DNA of 54,692 nucleotides from an uncultured Aquimarina sp. GTDB taxonomy: Bacteria; Bacteroidota; Bacteroidia; Flavobacteriales; Flavobacteriaceae. The notes beneath the pieces were generated by a model, which saw only the letters and a list, made by a program, of their open reading frames with translations, made no database searches and was not told where the DNA came from. The stretch is taken from the NCBI GenBank assembly GCA_947495425.1, contig CANLYR010000027.1:1-54692 (forward strand), given 5' to 3'. Positions 8,804-18,162 of the stretch are shown here, in pieces. Position 1 is the first letter of the stretch; the number at the start of each line of letters is the position of its first letter. Both the position numbers and the translations under genes were made by a program.

Positions 8804-11380
8804 ATGAAAAAAGTACTATTATTATTGTTAGCATGTACTGCTATTGGATATAGTCAGATACCAACATATTATAATGATGTTAACCTTGCATTATCTGGAG
8901 ATGCTCTTAAGAATGAGTTGGGTATAAAAGTTACAAATACGCATGTCACTTTTCTTACTTATACACCAGGTGTTTGGGACGCATTAAAGCAAACGGATGT
9001 AGATCCCAACAATACTTCAAAGGTGATTCTTATTTATGGATATAATGATACTGATGGAAATTCTATTACCGATAGAACACGAGGAGTCGATAATAATGGA
9101 GGGGGATCAACAGATTGGAACAGAGAACATGTATACCCAAAGTCATTGGGGTCTCCAAATTTGGGAACAGAAGGACCTGGTGCAGATGCACACCACCTAA
9201 GACCTGCTGATGTACAGCGAAACTCATCACGGGGAAGCAGAAAATTTGCAGACGGATCTGGAAATTCGGGCCCGACTCCACAAGGGTACTGGTATCCTGG
9301 TGATGAATTTAAAGGTGATGTAGCTCGAATGATGATGTACCTTTACATTCGTTATGATAATCGTTGTTTGCCTACAAATGTTGGAGTAGGGTCGGTTAGT
9401 CCTAATGATAGTAATATGCTTCAGTTATTTTTAGAATGGAATGCAGAAGATCCGGTATCCCAATTAGAACTACAGCGCAACCCGTTATTAGAAAACATAC
9501 AGGGTAATAGAAACCCATTTATAGATAACCCGGCTTTTGCAACACAAATATGGGGAGGTCCTCAGGCTGAAGATAGATTTGGTAATACCGGCGGCGGTAT
9601 TGATACAACTGCACCAAGTACTCCTGTAAATCTAGTTGCTAGCAATACTACTCAAACTTCAACGGTAGTATCATGGAATTCTTCAACAGATAATGTTGGA
9701 GTTACCGGATATAATATTTATCAAGATGGGGCTTTATTAAGTACAACAGGAACAACAAGTATTCCTGTTTCTGGTTTATTAGCTAATACTACATATTCAT
9801 TTTTTGTTAGAGCAAAAGATGCCGCGGGTAATTTGTCAACTTCAAGTGTAGCTATTAGTGTAACTACACAGGATAATACTTCTGGCAGTGTAGCTACTGA
9901 GCTTTTTTTTTCAGAATATATAGAAGGCTCGTCAAATAACAAAGCTTTAGAAGTTGCGAACTACACAGGGTCCTCTGTAAATCTTTCGGAGTATTCTATA
10001 AAAAAACAAACTAATGGATCTGGATCATGGTCGACCGGACTAAATTTTTCTGGAACTCTAATGAACAATGATGTATATATTGTTGCAAACAATTCGGCTA
10101 CAACTACTATCAAAAATGAAGCAGATATATTGTCATCTGCTACAGAAATGGTATTTAATGGAAATGATGCCGTTGGGCTTTTCAAAAATAATGTGTTGAT
10201 TGATATTATAGGAACATTCAATGCAGGGGCTTCAAATTTTGCCAAAGATGTAACATTAAGACGAAAATCAGATATATCCTCACCTTCAGCCACATACATA
10301 ACATCGGAATGGAATTCATACCCGCAAAATACTTTTGATGACTTGGGGAAGCATACTTTTAATGGAAGAGAAGGAAACACAGATACTACAGCTCCTTCTA
10401 TACCTTCAGGTTTGACGGCATCAAGCGTAGGCCAAACCAATATTGGTTTATCATGGATTGCTGCTACTGATAATATTGGGGTGTCAGGTTATAATATATA
10501 TCAGAATGATGCTTTATTAAGTACAGTAACAGGAACAAATTATAATGTTACAGGTTTAACACCGGGTATTACCTATACATTTGAGGTAAAAGCTTTTGAT
10601 ATTTCAGGGAATATTTCACAATCAAGCAATTCAATATCGGTTACTACCAAAGATCTAGAGGTACTATACTGTTCTTCTAAAGGAAACACAACAGATTATG
10701 AATATATTGATTTTGTAGGTATTGATGGAATTACTAATGCTACACTTGCCGATGGTGGATATGGTGATTTTACTTCTCAAGTAGGAAACCTTTCTTATGG
10801 TACCAATACAATAATATTGAGTCTTGGATTTGTTAGCTCATCGTATACCGAACATTGGGGGGTATGGATTGATTTTAATAAAAACGGAACTTTTGAACTC
10901 TCTGAAAAGGTGGTAACCGGAGCTACCTCAAACCCTGGTAACTTATCTTATGATTTTACAGTTCCTTCAACCGCAGTATCCGGTATTACCAGAATGCGGG
11001 TTTCTATGAAGTGGAACGGAGCTCCAACTTCTTGTGAAACTTTCGGATATGGAGAAGTAGAAGACTATACTGTAGTTATAGGTAATGCCTCAGGTAGGAC
11101 AAAAGGATTTTCTGACATACAGATTGATGGAAAGTTAGGGCAAGAAAACCAAGTGTTTGTAGCAAATGTATATCCTAACCCTGCGACAAATTATATTATT
11201 ATAAGGGTTGCAGATCAAAGAGAAATTGGGTACAGACTTACTGATTTACGTGGAAGTGTTTTAAGGTCTGGTGTGACTACAAGAGATAGAATAGAATTAG
11301 ATGGTATGAAACCAGGGATTTATTTTGTAGAGATTAATGATAATGGCCGTAAAGTGTCTGAAAAAATTGTGATTAAGTAA
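8804..11380 (+). CDS. Secreted multidomain endonuclease I with type IX sorting domain
   Basis: Predicted extracellular nuclease of 858 aa that would digest environmental nucleic acids. Domains in order: signal peptide (1-18, LLLLLACTAIGYSQ); endonuclease I domain (~20-262) with the His-Me-finger signature D-W-N-R-E-H-V-Y-P-K-S, His109 being the likely general base, plus DAHHLRP; fibronectin type III (~266-354); lamin-tail/LTD domain (~364-510, LFFSEYIEGSSNNKALE); second FN3 (~524-614); GEVED domain (~621-760, WGVWIDFNKNG and GEVEDYTV); and a C-terminal T9SS type A sorting domain (~784-858, NVYPNPATNYI). Family knowledge says the C-terminal domain is removed during export. It stands alone, with a terminator downstream. 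Confidence 0.93.
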   Translation: MKKVLLLLLACTAIGYSQIPTYYNDVNLALSGDALKNELGIKVTNTHVTFLTYTPGVWDALKQTDVDPNNTSKVILIYGYNDTDGNSITDRTRGVDNNGGGSTDWNREHVYPKSLGSPNLGTEGPGADAHHLRPADVQRNSSRGSRKFADGSGNSGPTPQGYWYPGDEFKGDVARMMMYLYIRYDNRCLPTNVGVGSVSPNDSNMLQLFLEWNAEDPVSQLELQRNPLLENIQGNRNPFIDNPAFATQIWGGPQAEDRFGNTGGGIDTTAPSTPVNLVASNTTQTSTVVSWNSSTDNVGVTGYNIYQDGALLSTTGTTSIPVSGLLANTTYSFFVRAKDAAGNLSTSSVAISVTTQDNTSGSVATELFFSEYIEGSSNNKALEVANYTGSSVNLSEYSIKKQTNGSGSWSTGLNFSGTLMNNDVYIVANNSATTTIKNEADILSSATEMVFNGNDAVGLFKNNVLIDIIGTFNAGASNFAKDVTLRRKSDISSPSATYITSEWNSYPQNTFDDLGKHTFNGREGNTDTTAPSIPSGLTASSVGQTNIGLSWIAATDNIGVSGYNIYQNDALLSTVTGTNYNVTGLTPGITYTFEVKAFDISGNISQSSNSISVTTKDLEVLYCSSKGNTTDYEYIDFVGIDGITNATLADGGYGDFTSQVGNLSYGTNTIILSLGFVSSSYTEHWGVWIDFNKNGTFELSEKVVTGATSNPGNLSYDFTVPSTAVSGITRMRVSMKWNGAPTSCETFGYGEVEDYTVVIGNASGRTKGFSDIQIDGKLGQENQVFVANVYPNPATNYIIIRVADQREIGYRLTDLRGSVLRSGVTTRDRIELDGMKPGIYFVEINDNGRKVSEKIVIK

Positions 11381-11459
11381 TTTCAAAAATTGTTTACAAA
11401 AGAAGTCTTTTAAAGTAATATCTGACAGTATCCAAAATTTTGTGTAAACAAAACTTCGG

Positions 11460-11494
11460 CGGGTTTGACTTTTTTAGCGTTGAACCCGTTTTTC
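11460..11494 (+). terminator. Rho-independent terminator after the endonuclease gene
   Basis: CGGGTTTGAC pairs with GTTGAACCCG (one G-T and one mismatch) and is followed by TTTTTC, 80 bp after the stop of the nuclease gene. Confidence 0.7.
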
Positions 11495-11555
11495 AAATAT
11501 AGTTAAGAACTGATTAAGTATTAATCCCCAATTATGTATTGATCTGTAATGGTTT

Positions 11556-11975
11556 TTATGAACCTAATAATGGGAGGTGTTTTACTTTGTGATATTTTAG
11601 TGCCATTGATATGCAGTGTTTTAGTTCATGCTCAGGAATTTTACTATTTAGTTTGAATACAATAGCTCTGTTATCTTTATATTCAAATATATCTTTATAG
11701 ATAGTTTTAAAAGTTGGAATCAGTTTAGAGGTACATTTGAAGTATATGGCAAATTGTTCTGGCTTTTTTTCTTTCCAATCTATTCTAACAGTGCTTCCGT
11801 GTTTTGTGAGATAGCTTGGTTCACCCCATTTTAGAGTTTCCTCTAATTTTGTAAGTTCTTCAATTTCTGATGCGACTTTTAAGATCAATGCTCTTAGATA
11901 AAGTAAATGTTCTTGTACTAATTTTGGATAGTTATCAAAAACATCTTTAACTTTTGGATCACTTATTAGTTGCAT
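11556..11975 (-). CDS. DUF1801 domain protein
   Basis: Small cytoplasmic protein of the DUF1801/YdhG-like family, 139 aa from the ATG at 11975. The frame is open to 12017 (153 aa), but MQLISDPKVKDVF is the common start of this subfamily. Recognisable features are VFDNYPKLVQEHLLYLRALI, the family hallmark ETLKWGEPSYLT and IRIDWKEKKPEQFAIYFKC. The structural family is known (an iron-chaperone-like fold has been proposed for some members), but its biochemical role is not settled. It is a single gene, convergent with the nuclease gene. Confidence 0.8.
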   Translation of the reverse strand: MQLISDPKVKDVFDNYPKLVQEHLLYLRALILKVASEIEELTKLEETLKWGEPSYLTKHGSTVRIDWKEKKPEQFAIYFKCTSKLIPTFKTIYKDIFEYKDNRAIVFKLNSKIPEHELKHCISMALKYHKVKHLPLLGS

Positions 11976-12138
11976 GGTGTTCTGTTTTTCTATTCCTGAT
12001 AAATATAATATATCCATATAACTACAAAATCAAATTAGCGCTTTTCTACAAACTTCCTCCCAAACAGACACCAAATATTCTATTGTTACATTGTTTTATT
12101 GGTGCTACCAAAGGGTATAATACCCCCGAGGTAGTTTA

Positions 12139-14454
12139 CTAGAATTTTTCACTCATTTCAAAAATAATCTCACCACCATTACTGATATCATCATGTGATA
12201 CTTGAGTTCCTTCAATTGTTCTTCCATTTATAGCAATACGCTTCACATAGACATTTCTCTTACTTTGATTTTTAGTCTTAATAGATAGTGTTTTTCCATT
12301 ATCCAAATGGATCATAGCTTCTTTAACTAAAGGACTACCTAATGCATAATTTGAAGAACCAGGGATAACAGGATAGAATCCTAAGCTGCTAAAAATATAC
12401 CATGCGCTCATTTGTCCTGCATCGTCATTACCACATAGACCATCTACAGTAGGTGCGTACATAGTATTCATAATCATGCGCACACGTTCTTGGGTTTTTT
12501 CGGGATGCCCCGTCCAATTATATAAATATGGGATATGGTGCCCTGGTTCATTGCCATGTACATAGTTACCAATGATACCATCGCGTGTTATATCTTCATG
12601 TTTGGCAATATACTTTTCATCTATTTCCATAGTAAAAAGGGAATCCAAATGTTGAGTAAATCTCTCTTCTCCACCCATCATCGCTATCATTTTTGTAATA
12701 TTCTGGGGTACATACAAGCCATAATTCCAAGCGTTTCCTTCAATAAAGCCTTGACCATGTGTATCCATTGGGTCAAAATCTTTTCTGAATTTACCATTCG
12801 ATAGTTTTGGTCGCATATAACCAATTTTAGGGTCGTAAATATTCTTGTAATATTCTGAACGCTCCATAAATTCTTTGCTTAGACTAGTATTGCCTACTTG
12901 ATTAGCCATTTGAGCGATACACCAATCGTTATAAGCATACTCTAATGTTTTCGATACTGAAGAATGATTTTTATCATCGGGTACATATTTATAATCGATA
13001 TAATCTCCAATACCATCAAAATATCGAACATTAGCAGTATTTACTGACGCTTTTAAAGCACGCTCGTAATCAAAGTTCCCTACATTTTTTGCCATCGCAT
13101 CTGCAATCACAGATGTTGCATGATATCCAATCATACACCAATTTTCATTGGCATAATGAGACCAAATGGGTAGCATATTGTGTACACTTTGATCATGATG
13201 CGCTAGCATTGATTTTATCATATTATTATTACGCTTGGGTTGGGTGATGTTAAATAAAGGATGTAACGCTCTATATGTATCCCAAAGCGAGAAAATTGTA
13301 TAGTTAGTAAAACCATCTGAACTATGAATATTTTGATCTAATCCTCTATATTGCCCATCAACGTCTTCATATACAATTGGTGATAAATTTGTATGATAGA
13401 GTGCTGTATAGAAGTTTACTTTATCGCTGTCATCTATAGTGGTTACTTCTATTTTTGAAAGCTCAGTATTCCACTTTGCCTTAGTTTCTTCTTTTGTTTT
13501 ATTGAAATCCCAATGCGGAATTTCGGCTTTTAAGTTTTTTAGCGCACCAGAAGTACTTACTGGCGATAAAGCAAATTTAATATTGATTTTTTCATTATGT
13601 TCAGTTTCAAAATTAAAATAGGCTCTGATATTTTTACCAGCCATTTCAGGGAAGTTTTGATCTTGGTTAAAACGTCTGTAAAAACCATCGTATTTTATAT
13701 CATCATATTTTTTATGACCATAGCTTTTAAAAGGTTTTGAAAATTGCATAGCGAAAAATACTTTTTTGTCTCTAGCCCAGCCCTTTGTTTGCCTGTAACC
13801 CGTTATTAGTGAATCATTTTCTACACGGATAAAAGTCCAAATGTTTTTATTATCATGATGATATACATTATATACCATATCAAGAATTATATGTGCGTTT
13901 TCTGATTTTGGAAATGTATATTGATGGAAACCAACTCTTTCGCTTGCAGTAAGCTCTGCGGTTATAGCATAGCTTTCTAAATTTACTTTATAATAACCGG
14001 GTGAAGCTTCTTCACTATCATGTGAAAATATAGAATAAAAACCTTTATGATCTTCTTTTGTTTGCATTGGGTCTAGGATTAGATTTCCAGTAGTAGGCAT
14101 CACAAGAAAATCACCTAAATCTGCATGACCTGTTCCACTAAAGTTTGTATGTGCAAAACCTATGATTGTAGAATCTTTATATTGATAACCTGCGCAGTAT
14201 TCATACGTTTCAGAATTATAGGTGCCATCTTCATCAAACATGACTTCAAAATTGGTTTGCGGACTTAGTTGTACCATTCCAAAAGGAGCAGTTGCTCCAG
14301 GAAATACATGTCCCATTTTACTTGTTCCTATAAAAGGATTTACGAATTGCGTATAATCAGCTTTATTATCTTTAGAAGGTGTGATTTTTTCTTCCTTTTC
14401 TTTACACGAATTGTATAGTACTAAAGAAAGAAGGAGTGCGACTAGTTTTCTCAT
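12139..14454 (-). CDS. GH92 alpha-mannosidase lipoprotein
   Basis: Glycoside hydrolase family 92, calcium-dependent exo-acting alpha-mannosidases (often alpha-1,2). The 771 aa fit the family. A lipoprotein signal peptide has Cys17 (LYNSC) followed by charged KEKEEK, so the enzyme is probably anchored to an outer-membrane face. After a beta-sandwich N-domain (VNPFIGTSKMGHVFPGATAPFGMVQLSP), the (alpha/alpha)6 catalytic domain carries WDTYRALHPL, GNEPGHHIPYLYNW with the likely catalytic Glu, and GNDDAGQMSAWYIFSSLGFYPV with the catalytic Asp region. There is no SusC/SusD pair beside it, so it is not in a visible polysaccharide-utilisation locus. Linkage specificity cannot be read from the sequence. 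Confidence 0.93.
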   Translation of the reverse strand: MRKLVALLLSLVLYNSCKEKEEKITPSKDNKADYTQFVNPFIGTSKMGHVFPGATAPFGMVQLSPQTNFEVMFDEDGTYNSETYEYCAGYQYKDSTIIGFAHTNFSGTGHADLGDFLVMPTTGNLILDPMQTKEDHKGFYSIFSHDSEEASPGYYKVNLESYAITAELTASERVGFHQYTFPKSENAHIILDMVYNVYHHDNKNIWTFIRVENDSLITGYRQTKGWARDKKVFFAMQFSKPFKSYGHKKYDDIKYDGFYRRFNQDQNFPEMAGKNIRAYFNFETEHNEKINIKFALSPVSTSGALKNLKAEIPHWDFNKTKEETKAKWNTELSKIEVTTIDDSDKVNFYTALYHTNLSPIVYEDVDGQYRGLDQNIHSSDGFTNYTIFSLWDTYRALHPLFNITQPKRNNNMIKSMLAHHDQSVHNMLPIWSHYANENWCMIGYHATSVIADAMAKNVGNFDYERALKASVNTANVRYFDGIGDYIDYKYVPDDKNHSSVSKTLEYAYNDWCIAQMANQVGNTSLSKEFMERSEYYKNIYDPKIGYMRPKLSNGKFRKDFDPMDTHGQGFIEGNAWNYGLYVPQNITKMIAMMGGEERFTQHLDSLFTMEIDEKYIAKHEDITRDGIIGNYVHGNEPGHHIPYLYNWTGHPEKTQERVRMIMNTMYAPTVDGLCGNDDAGQMSAWYIFSSLGFYPVIPGSSNYALGSPLVKEAMIHLDNGKTLSIKTKNQSKRNVYVKRIAINGRTIEGTQVSHDDISNGGEIIFEMSEKF

Positions 14455-15101
14455 GTTTTTTAATGATAGTTGACAATTTGTATAGAAAACGTAATGTAGT
14501 AAAAAAGAACCTTCGTTTCATATAAAGTTTACATATTCAGCGTTCTTAGGTTTATTTCTATAGATCTGATGAAGCCATGAAGAGGTTTTGTAAATCATAA
14601 TTTCAGATCGATTAAAAAGTCTACGATTCTTTACTTGTTTTAGGTAAGAGTTTTTACACTTTGATTTTTTAGAACAATTAATCTAAATCCTCAGAGTTGT
14701 ATGTTTTGATTTTGGATTTCATTTTTTGATTTGATGAGGTCTCTTTTAATACTTGGTAACTCACTTCTGGGGTAAGCTCAAGAGGCATTCTAAATGCAAA
14801 GAGATTAAGGTTTCAAAGTCTGCTTCAGCCCATTCAAATCTCACTGTGTCTGCCTGAGGCAGGAGTATAGAGTGTATATTTTTACTGTGAATCTGCATTT
14901 TAAAGCCTTATTATTACTACTATAGCTTTATTTATCTGCAATATTCTTTACCTTATTTTAGTACTTAGGTGACTTTGTAGTACGTTTTCAAGTTTGAGTA
15001 CATGCTTTATTCACCCTATTACTTTTATAATAAGATAATATACGCTTTACTTTGTGATTTTAAAGTATAATGTAGTTCCCAGTGTTCTCCAAAAAATGGA
15101 T
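14455..15101. other. Long intergenic region without a gene
   Basis: 647 bp with no convincing reading frame. It contains a 13-bp palindrome CTGCCTGAGGCAG around 14861, which could be a small hairpin, and otherwise AT-rich sequence. It may hold a decayed gene, but I cannot recognise one. Confidence 0.5.
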
Positions 15102-15755
15102 TTACGTATTCACGATACTTAAGAACTCATTTCTAAGTTGCTCGTCCTCAAAACAACCTCCATACTCTATGGTTGTGGTAAAACTACTTTTATCTTTAAT
15201 TCCCCTAGACGAAACACATAGATGTTTTGCAGAGATCATTACTATTACATCATCTGTTTCTAGTGTATTTTGTAAGTCTCTCAAAATTTGAAGAGAAAGT
15301 CTTTCTTGCACTTGCGGACGGTGTGCGTAGTAATCGACCAATCTATTTATTTTTGATAGTCCAATCACTTTATTTTTTGGAACATAGGCAATATGAGCTT
15401 GCCCTGTTATTGGTAAGAAATGATGTTCACAAGAAGAATCAATACCTATATTTTGTTCTACTAACATTTTCTTATAGCCATATTTATTATCAAAAACAGA
15501 TAATTTTGGCTTGTTTTTAGGATTCAAACCATAAAAAAGTTCTTTTACATACATTTTGGCAAATCGATACGGCGTACCCGATAAGCTGTCATTAGATAGA
15601 TCGAGACCCAGCTCTTCCATGATTTTTCTGAAATGATGCTGAATATTTTTAATCTTTTCTTCATCAGGTTTTTCAAACGCATTAGCACGTAAAGGAGTGT
15701 TGACACTCGTCGATATATGATTATCACCTATGGTTTCAATTTTATTTTTATTCAT
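15102..15755 (-). CDS. folE: GTP cyclohydrolase I
   Basis: Converts GTP to 7,8-dihydroneopterin triphosphate, the first step of folate and pterin synthesis. The 217 aa contain the zinc-binding Cys and His in SSCEHHFLPITGQAH, the VIGLSKINRLVDYYAHRPQVQERL core, and the second zinc Cys in SAKHLCVSSRGIKD. This is a typical type IA enzyme with a slightly longer N-terminus. The ATG at 15755 overlaps the merC stop by 8 bp, so translation is probably coupled to the MerC-family membrane protein. That pairing and the operator-like palindromes upstream suggest metal-responsive control; other bacteria use backup cyclohydrolases in zinc regulons. That link is inference. Confidence 0.95.
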   Translation of the reverse strand: MNKNKIETIGDNHISTSVNTPLRANAFEKPDEEKIKNIQHHFRKIMEELGLDLSNDSLSGTPYRFAKMYVKELFYGLNPKNKPKLSVFDNKYGYKKMLVEQNIGIDSSCEHHFLPITGQAHIAYVPKNKVIGLSKINRLVDYYAHRPQVQERLSLQILRDLQNTLETDDVIVMISAKHLCVSSRGIKDKSSFTTTIEYGGCFEDEQLRNEFLSIVNT

Positions 15756-16152
15756 TATGAGTACAACAGGTATTGGCTTTACATTGGCAAGATTTCAAAT
15801 TATAGATATGTAACATTGCAAGTGTAATAGCGGTTATATAAATTATAGTTTCGGGTAATGAAATAAACTTTATTTTTTCGTTTATGATTAATAAAAATAG
15901 AGTGGTCCAGTTTATCCAAAGTGCAGGTTTTATAAAGCTTTTGGACGTGTTTTTAGCTGACCGAGCCACTGCAAAGAATGAAACCATCAAAAAAATGTAA
16001 TCTAAACTCCTCCACCATACAGGACTAGATTCACCGCTAGTAACATAACTGGTATGGGCTATAAAAATAAAAGGAGTAGCAAAGCAATGCAGTACACATA
16101 AAGTACTTGCAAGTGCTCCAAAAATGTCGGATTTTTCTAAAATTAATCTCAC
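15748..16152 (-). CDS. MerC-family membrane protein
   Basis: 134-aa inner-membrane protein of the MerC family. Four hydrophobic segments can be traced. The first carries the MerC-type metal-binding pair in C-V-L-H-C (Cys19, Cys23), and the C-terminus is Cys-rich (KSCQCKANTCC). MerC proteins take up mercuric ion in mer operons, but chromosomal Bacteroidetes homologues next to folE or Fur-type regulators have no demonstrated mercury role and may handle zinc or another metal. It overlaps folE by 8 bp and is the first gene of the operon, 16 bp downstream of a 15-bp palindrome. Confidence 0.85.
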   Translation of the reverse strand: MRLILEKSDIFGALASTLCVLHCFATPFIFIAHTSYVTSGESSPVWWRSLDYIFLMVSFFAVARSAKNTSKSFIKPALWINWTTLFLLIINEKIKFISLPETIIYITAITLAMLHIYNLKSCQCKANTCCTHNE

Positions 16153-16168
16153 TGAATATTTTTATTAA

Positions 16169-16220
16169 TGCAACTAAGTTGCAAAAGTAATCATATTATT
16201 TATGATCACAACGTAGTTGT
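16169..16220 (-). promoter_or_regulatory. Tandem palindromic operator-like sites upstream of merC-folE
   Basis: Site 1 is the perfect palindrome TGCAACTAAGTTGCA (16169-16183). Site 2 is ACAACGTAGTTGT (16208-16220), a 5-bp-arm palindrome sharing the CAAC-n3-GTTG core. Their centres are 38 bp apart, within the likely promoter of merC-folE. A dimeric Fur/Zur-type repressor is the natural candidate; this is inference. Confidence 0.6.
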
Positions 16221-16467
16221 ATAAATTTGTTTGTGAAAAGTAATACAAAATGTAACCTGTTTATATTATTGATTTTAAATAGAAGCGTATAGTAATAGCT
16301 GTTTTAGGGAAAGCTACACTTTTATATGCAAGCTATATCCAACCGTAACAGTTACGATTACTGAGAGTATCTGAAAGAATAATTTCTGATGATGATTTTG
16401 ATTTTGAGCAAATTGCTCGTGAAAAGATTTTATTAATTCCTCTTACAATTCCATTTTTTTTCTAATG
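16221..16467. other. Intergenic region with possible gene remnant
   Basis: No complete gene. A plus-strand frame from 16349 to 16465 is open for 38 codons, with balanced-looking residues (RVSERIISDDDFDFEQIARE), and ends just at the first palindromic element. It could be the tail of a gene truncated by cassette insertion, but there is no start codon. Confidence 0.3.
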
Positions 16468-16601
16468 ACGCACAATGTGTTCGTGTATGGCTCGTTGCGG
16501 AAAATCAGCTATGATTTTCCGCCATAACCGAAAGATAGTGAATTGCAATGAATTCCGATTAAGGAATTCAGTCGCAATGAGCTATAGACATTGCTGTGCG
16601 T
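16468..16601. repeat. Cassette-boundary-like palindromic element 1
   Basis: 134-bp element bounded by an imperfect inverted repeat (ACGCACAATGT at the left, ACATTGCTGTGCGT at the right, with two extra bases). Inside are a second inverted pair (TATGGCTCGTTGCG against CGCAATGAGCTATA), a perfect hairpin GGAAAATCA-gcta-TGATTTTCC, and GAATTCC-gattaa-GGAATTC. The asymmetric bulge and nested stems resemble single-strand-folding recombination sites such as integron attC, but no integrase is seen. Confidence 0.6.
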
Positions 16602-16628
16602 TCGTTTTTTTTAATATAACAAAATTAA

Positions 16629-17036
16629 TTATTCAATATTTTTAGCTAAAAGGATGTTTATAGAAATGAATCCTTTATTTCTATCAGGGATTAATGATTG
16701 ATACGCCGAACTATTAAACATTTTTAATAATGCATTTTTAGATGGAAAGTCCATTATTAATAAAAAGTCAAATTCCTTTTTCCCATTAAAAATATCAATA
16801 ATCTTACTTCTTTTTATGACTTCTCCTTTTAAGGTCAATAACATTGGCATTACCTTTTTGACATATGCTTTAAGTGCAGATAAATTTTCTTGATTAGCTG
16901 TGGAAGTAACCACTAATGTTATTATTGAATCTGTGTTTTCCATATTAATAGTGCTTTGAGAATAAAGTAGGTTGGTTATACAACTAACACAAATAACAAA
17001 TAATAATTGGAATGTTTTTTTTGATTTTTTTTTCAT
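16629..17036 (-). CDS. Secreted DUF1330-like protein
   Basis: 135 aa. The N-terminus is a signal peptide (KKTFQLLFVICVSCITNLLYSQ region), so the product is probably periplasmic. The rest resembles the ferredoxin-like DUF1330 fold: a monooxygenase-like pattern ending FLLIMDFPSKNALLKMFNSS and AYQSLIPDRNKGF. Its function is unknown; such small dimeric alpha-beta barrels often act on small organic molecules. Its ATG overlaps the stop of the AhpD-like gene by one base, so the two are translated from one message. It is the last gene of a three-gene block framed by palindromic elements. Confidence 0.7.
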   Translation of the reverse strand: MKKKSKKTFQLLFVICVSCITNLLYSQSTINMENTDSIITLVVTSTANQENLSALKAYVKKVMPMLLTLKGEVIKRSKIIDIFNGKKEFDFLLIMDFPSKNALLKMFNSSAYQSLIPDRNKGFISINILLAKNIE

Positions 17037-17485
17037 TATTCTATTTTGAAATTCCCTGGTGTAAATTGAAAAGTTTTCATCAATCTAGTCCAAGTATTAA
17101 CTTGTGATATTGCCAAAGTTAAGTAGCTAATTTCTTCTTTAGTAAAGTAGACTAAAAGAGCATTGAATGTTTCATCGGGAATAGAAGTTCTAGCTAGTTT
17201 TGTTAATGTGTCCGTGAATTTTAAAACAGCTCTTTCTTTATCTGTAAAGTAAGGTGTTTCTTCCCAAACACATAATGATGATAATCTTAATTCTGTTTCT
17301 CCTTCATGTTTTAGTAATTTATGATGCATATCAACACAATATGCACAACCATTTTTTTGACTTACGCGTGTTCTAATAAGCTCTAATAGCTTTAAATCTA
17401 GTGCAGAGTTATTAATAAAATCTTCTAAATCGTTTAAGTGTTTAAACATTCCATTTGGAATATCTTGGTAAGAAATTCGTTCCAT
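17036..17485 (-). CDS. Carboxymuconolactone decarboxylase / AhpD-like protein
   Basis: 149-aa cytoplasmic protein of the CMD/AhpD fold. It has the redox motif C-A-Y-C-V-D-M-H (Cys47, Cys50, His54), as in AhpD peroxidase-type proteins, rather than a true decarboxylase signature. Conserved surroundings include LELIRTRVSQKNGC, LxxWEETPYFTDKERAVLKFTDTL and EEISYLTLAISQVNTWTR. Likely role: thiol-dependent peroxide or alkylhydroperoxidase activity. It lies between a Crp/Fnr regulator (78 bp upstream) and a DUF1330 gene (1-base overlap); this trio is a common compact arrangement in mobile blocks, with the regulator probably controlling the oxidoreductase. Confidence 0.85.
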   Translation of the reverse strand: MERISYQDIPNGMFKHLNDLEDFINNSALDLKLLELIRTRVSQKNGCAYCVDMHHKLLKHEGETELRLSSLCVWEETPYFTDKERAVLKFTDTLTKLARTSIPDETFNALLVYFTKEEISYLTLAISQVNTWTRLMKTFQFTPGNFKIE

Positions 17486-17563
17486 AATATTGTTTGTTTT
17501 AAATTATAAAGCAAAATTATATGGATGATTTTTGAATCTACTTAAGATATATTAAGAAATGAT

Positions 17564-18136
17564 TTAATTACTTTTTTTTCTAATCTCACTTAAATATTCA
17601 GGTGTAATATTTAAGTAAGAAGCAATCATGTACTGTGGTACTCTTTGTGTAAAATCTGGAATTTTTTCGACCAAATTATAGTATCTATCTTTACTCGTTT
17701 TCTTCATATATACTTCGTCCTTTCTTTGAATGGCAATCAGCATATTTTCTGTAATAATCCTAAATGCTCTTTCTAGTTTTGGTATAGATATATATAGTTT
17801 TTCTAAGTTCGATTTGCTGATTTGAAGTACAATAGTCTTTTCTAATGCCTGTACAGATTGTCTAGAAGGTGTTTCGTTTATAAAACTATCTAAATCAGTT
17901 ATCCACCAATTTTCAATTCCGAACTGATTTATATTTTCGTTACCGTTATTGTCAATTTCAAAGAATCGTACTAAGCCTTCAATTAAAAAATATTTGGATT
18001 CGCATATTTTTCCTTCTTTTAATAAAAACTCTTTTTTGTTGAGTTTAGTTACATCAGTATTTTGGTATATAATTTCTATTTCCTCATCAGAAAGATTTAT
18101 GTATTTATTGAAGTAATTTTTTAAACTTTCTTTCAT
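17564..18136 (-). CDS. Crp/Fnr-family transcriptional regulator
   Basis: 190 aa. The N-terminal ~120 residues form a cyclic-nucleotide-binding-like beta-roll (KKEFLLKEGKICESKYFLIEGLVRFFEID). The C-terminal part has a short winged helix-turn-helix (PQYMIASYLNITPEYLSEIRKK). The lack of the Fnr cysteine cluster and of the Crp cAMP-binding signature suggests a small-ligand sensor of the Bacteroidetes type, probably acting on its own downstream genes. It is first in the block, with a palindromic element 26 bp upstream of its ATG. Confidence 0.88.
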   Translation of the reverse strand: MKESLKNYFNKYINLSDEEIEIIYQNTDVTKLNKKEFLLKEGKICESKYFLIEGLVRFFEIDNNGNENINQFGIENWWITDLDSFINETPSRQSVQALEKTIVLQISKSNLEKLYISIPKLERAFRIITENMLIAIQRKDEVYMKKTSKDRYYNLVEKIPDFTQRVPQYMIASYLNITPEYLSEIRKKSN

Positions 18137-18162
18137 TGATTAATAGAATAGGTACTACTACT

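Noticed and set aside
15748..16152. Considered part of a mercury-resistance operon
   Set aside because: No merA, merR, merT or merP nearby; the gene is coupled to folE instead.
17036..17485. Considered a true carboxymuconolactone decarboxylase
   Set aside because: The CxxCxxxH redox motif and the context with a Crp/Fnr regulator fit AhpD-like proteins; no aromatic-degradation genes are nearby.
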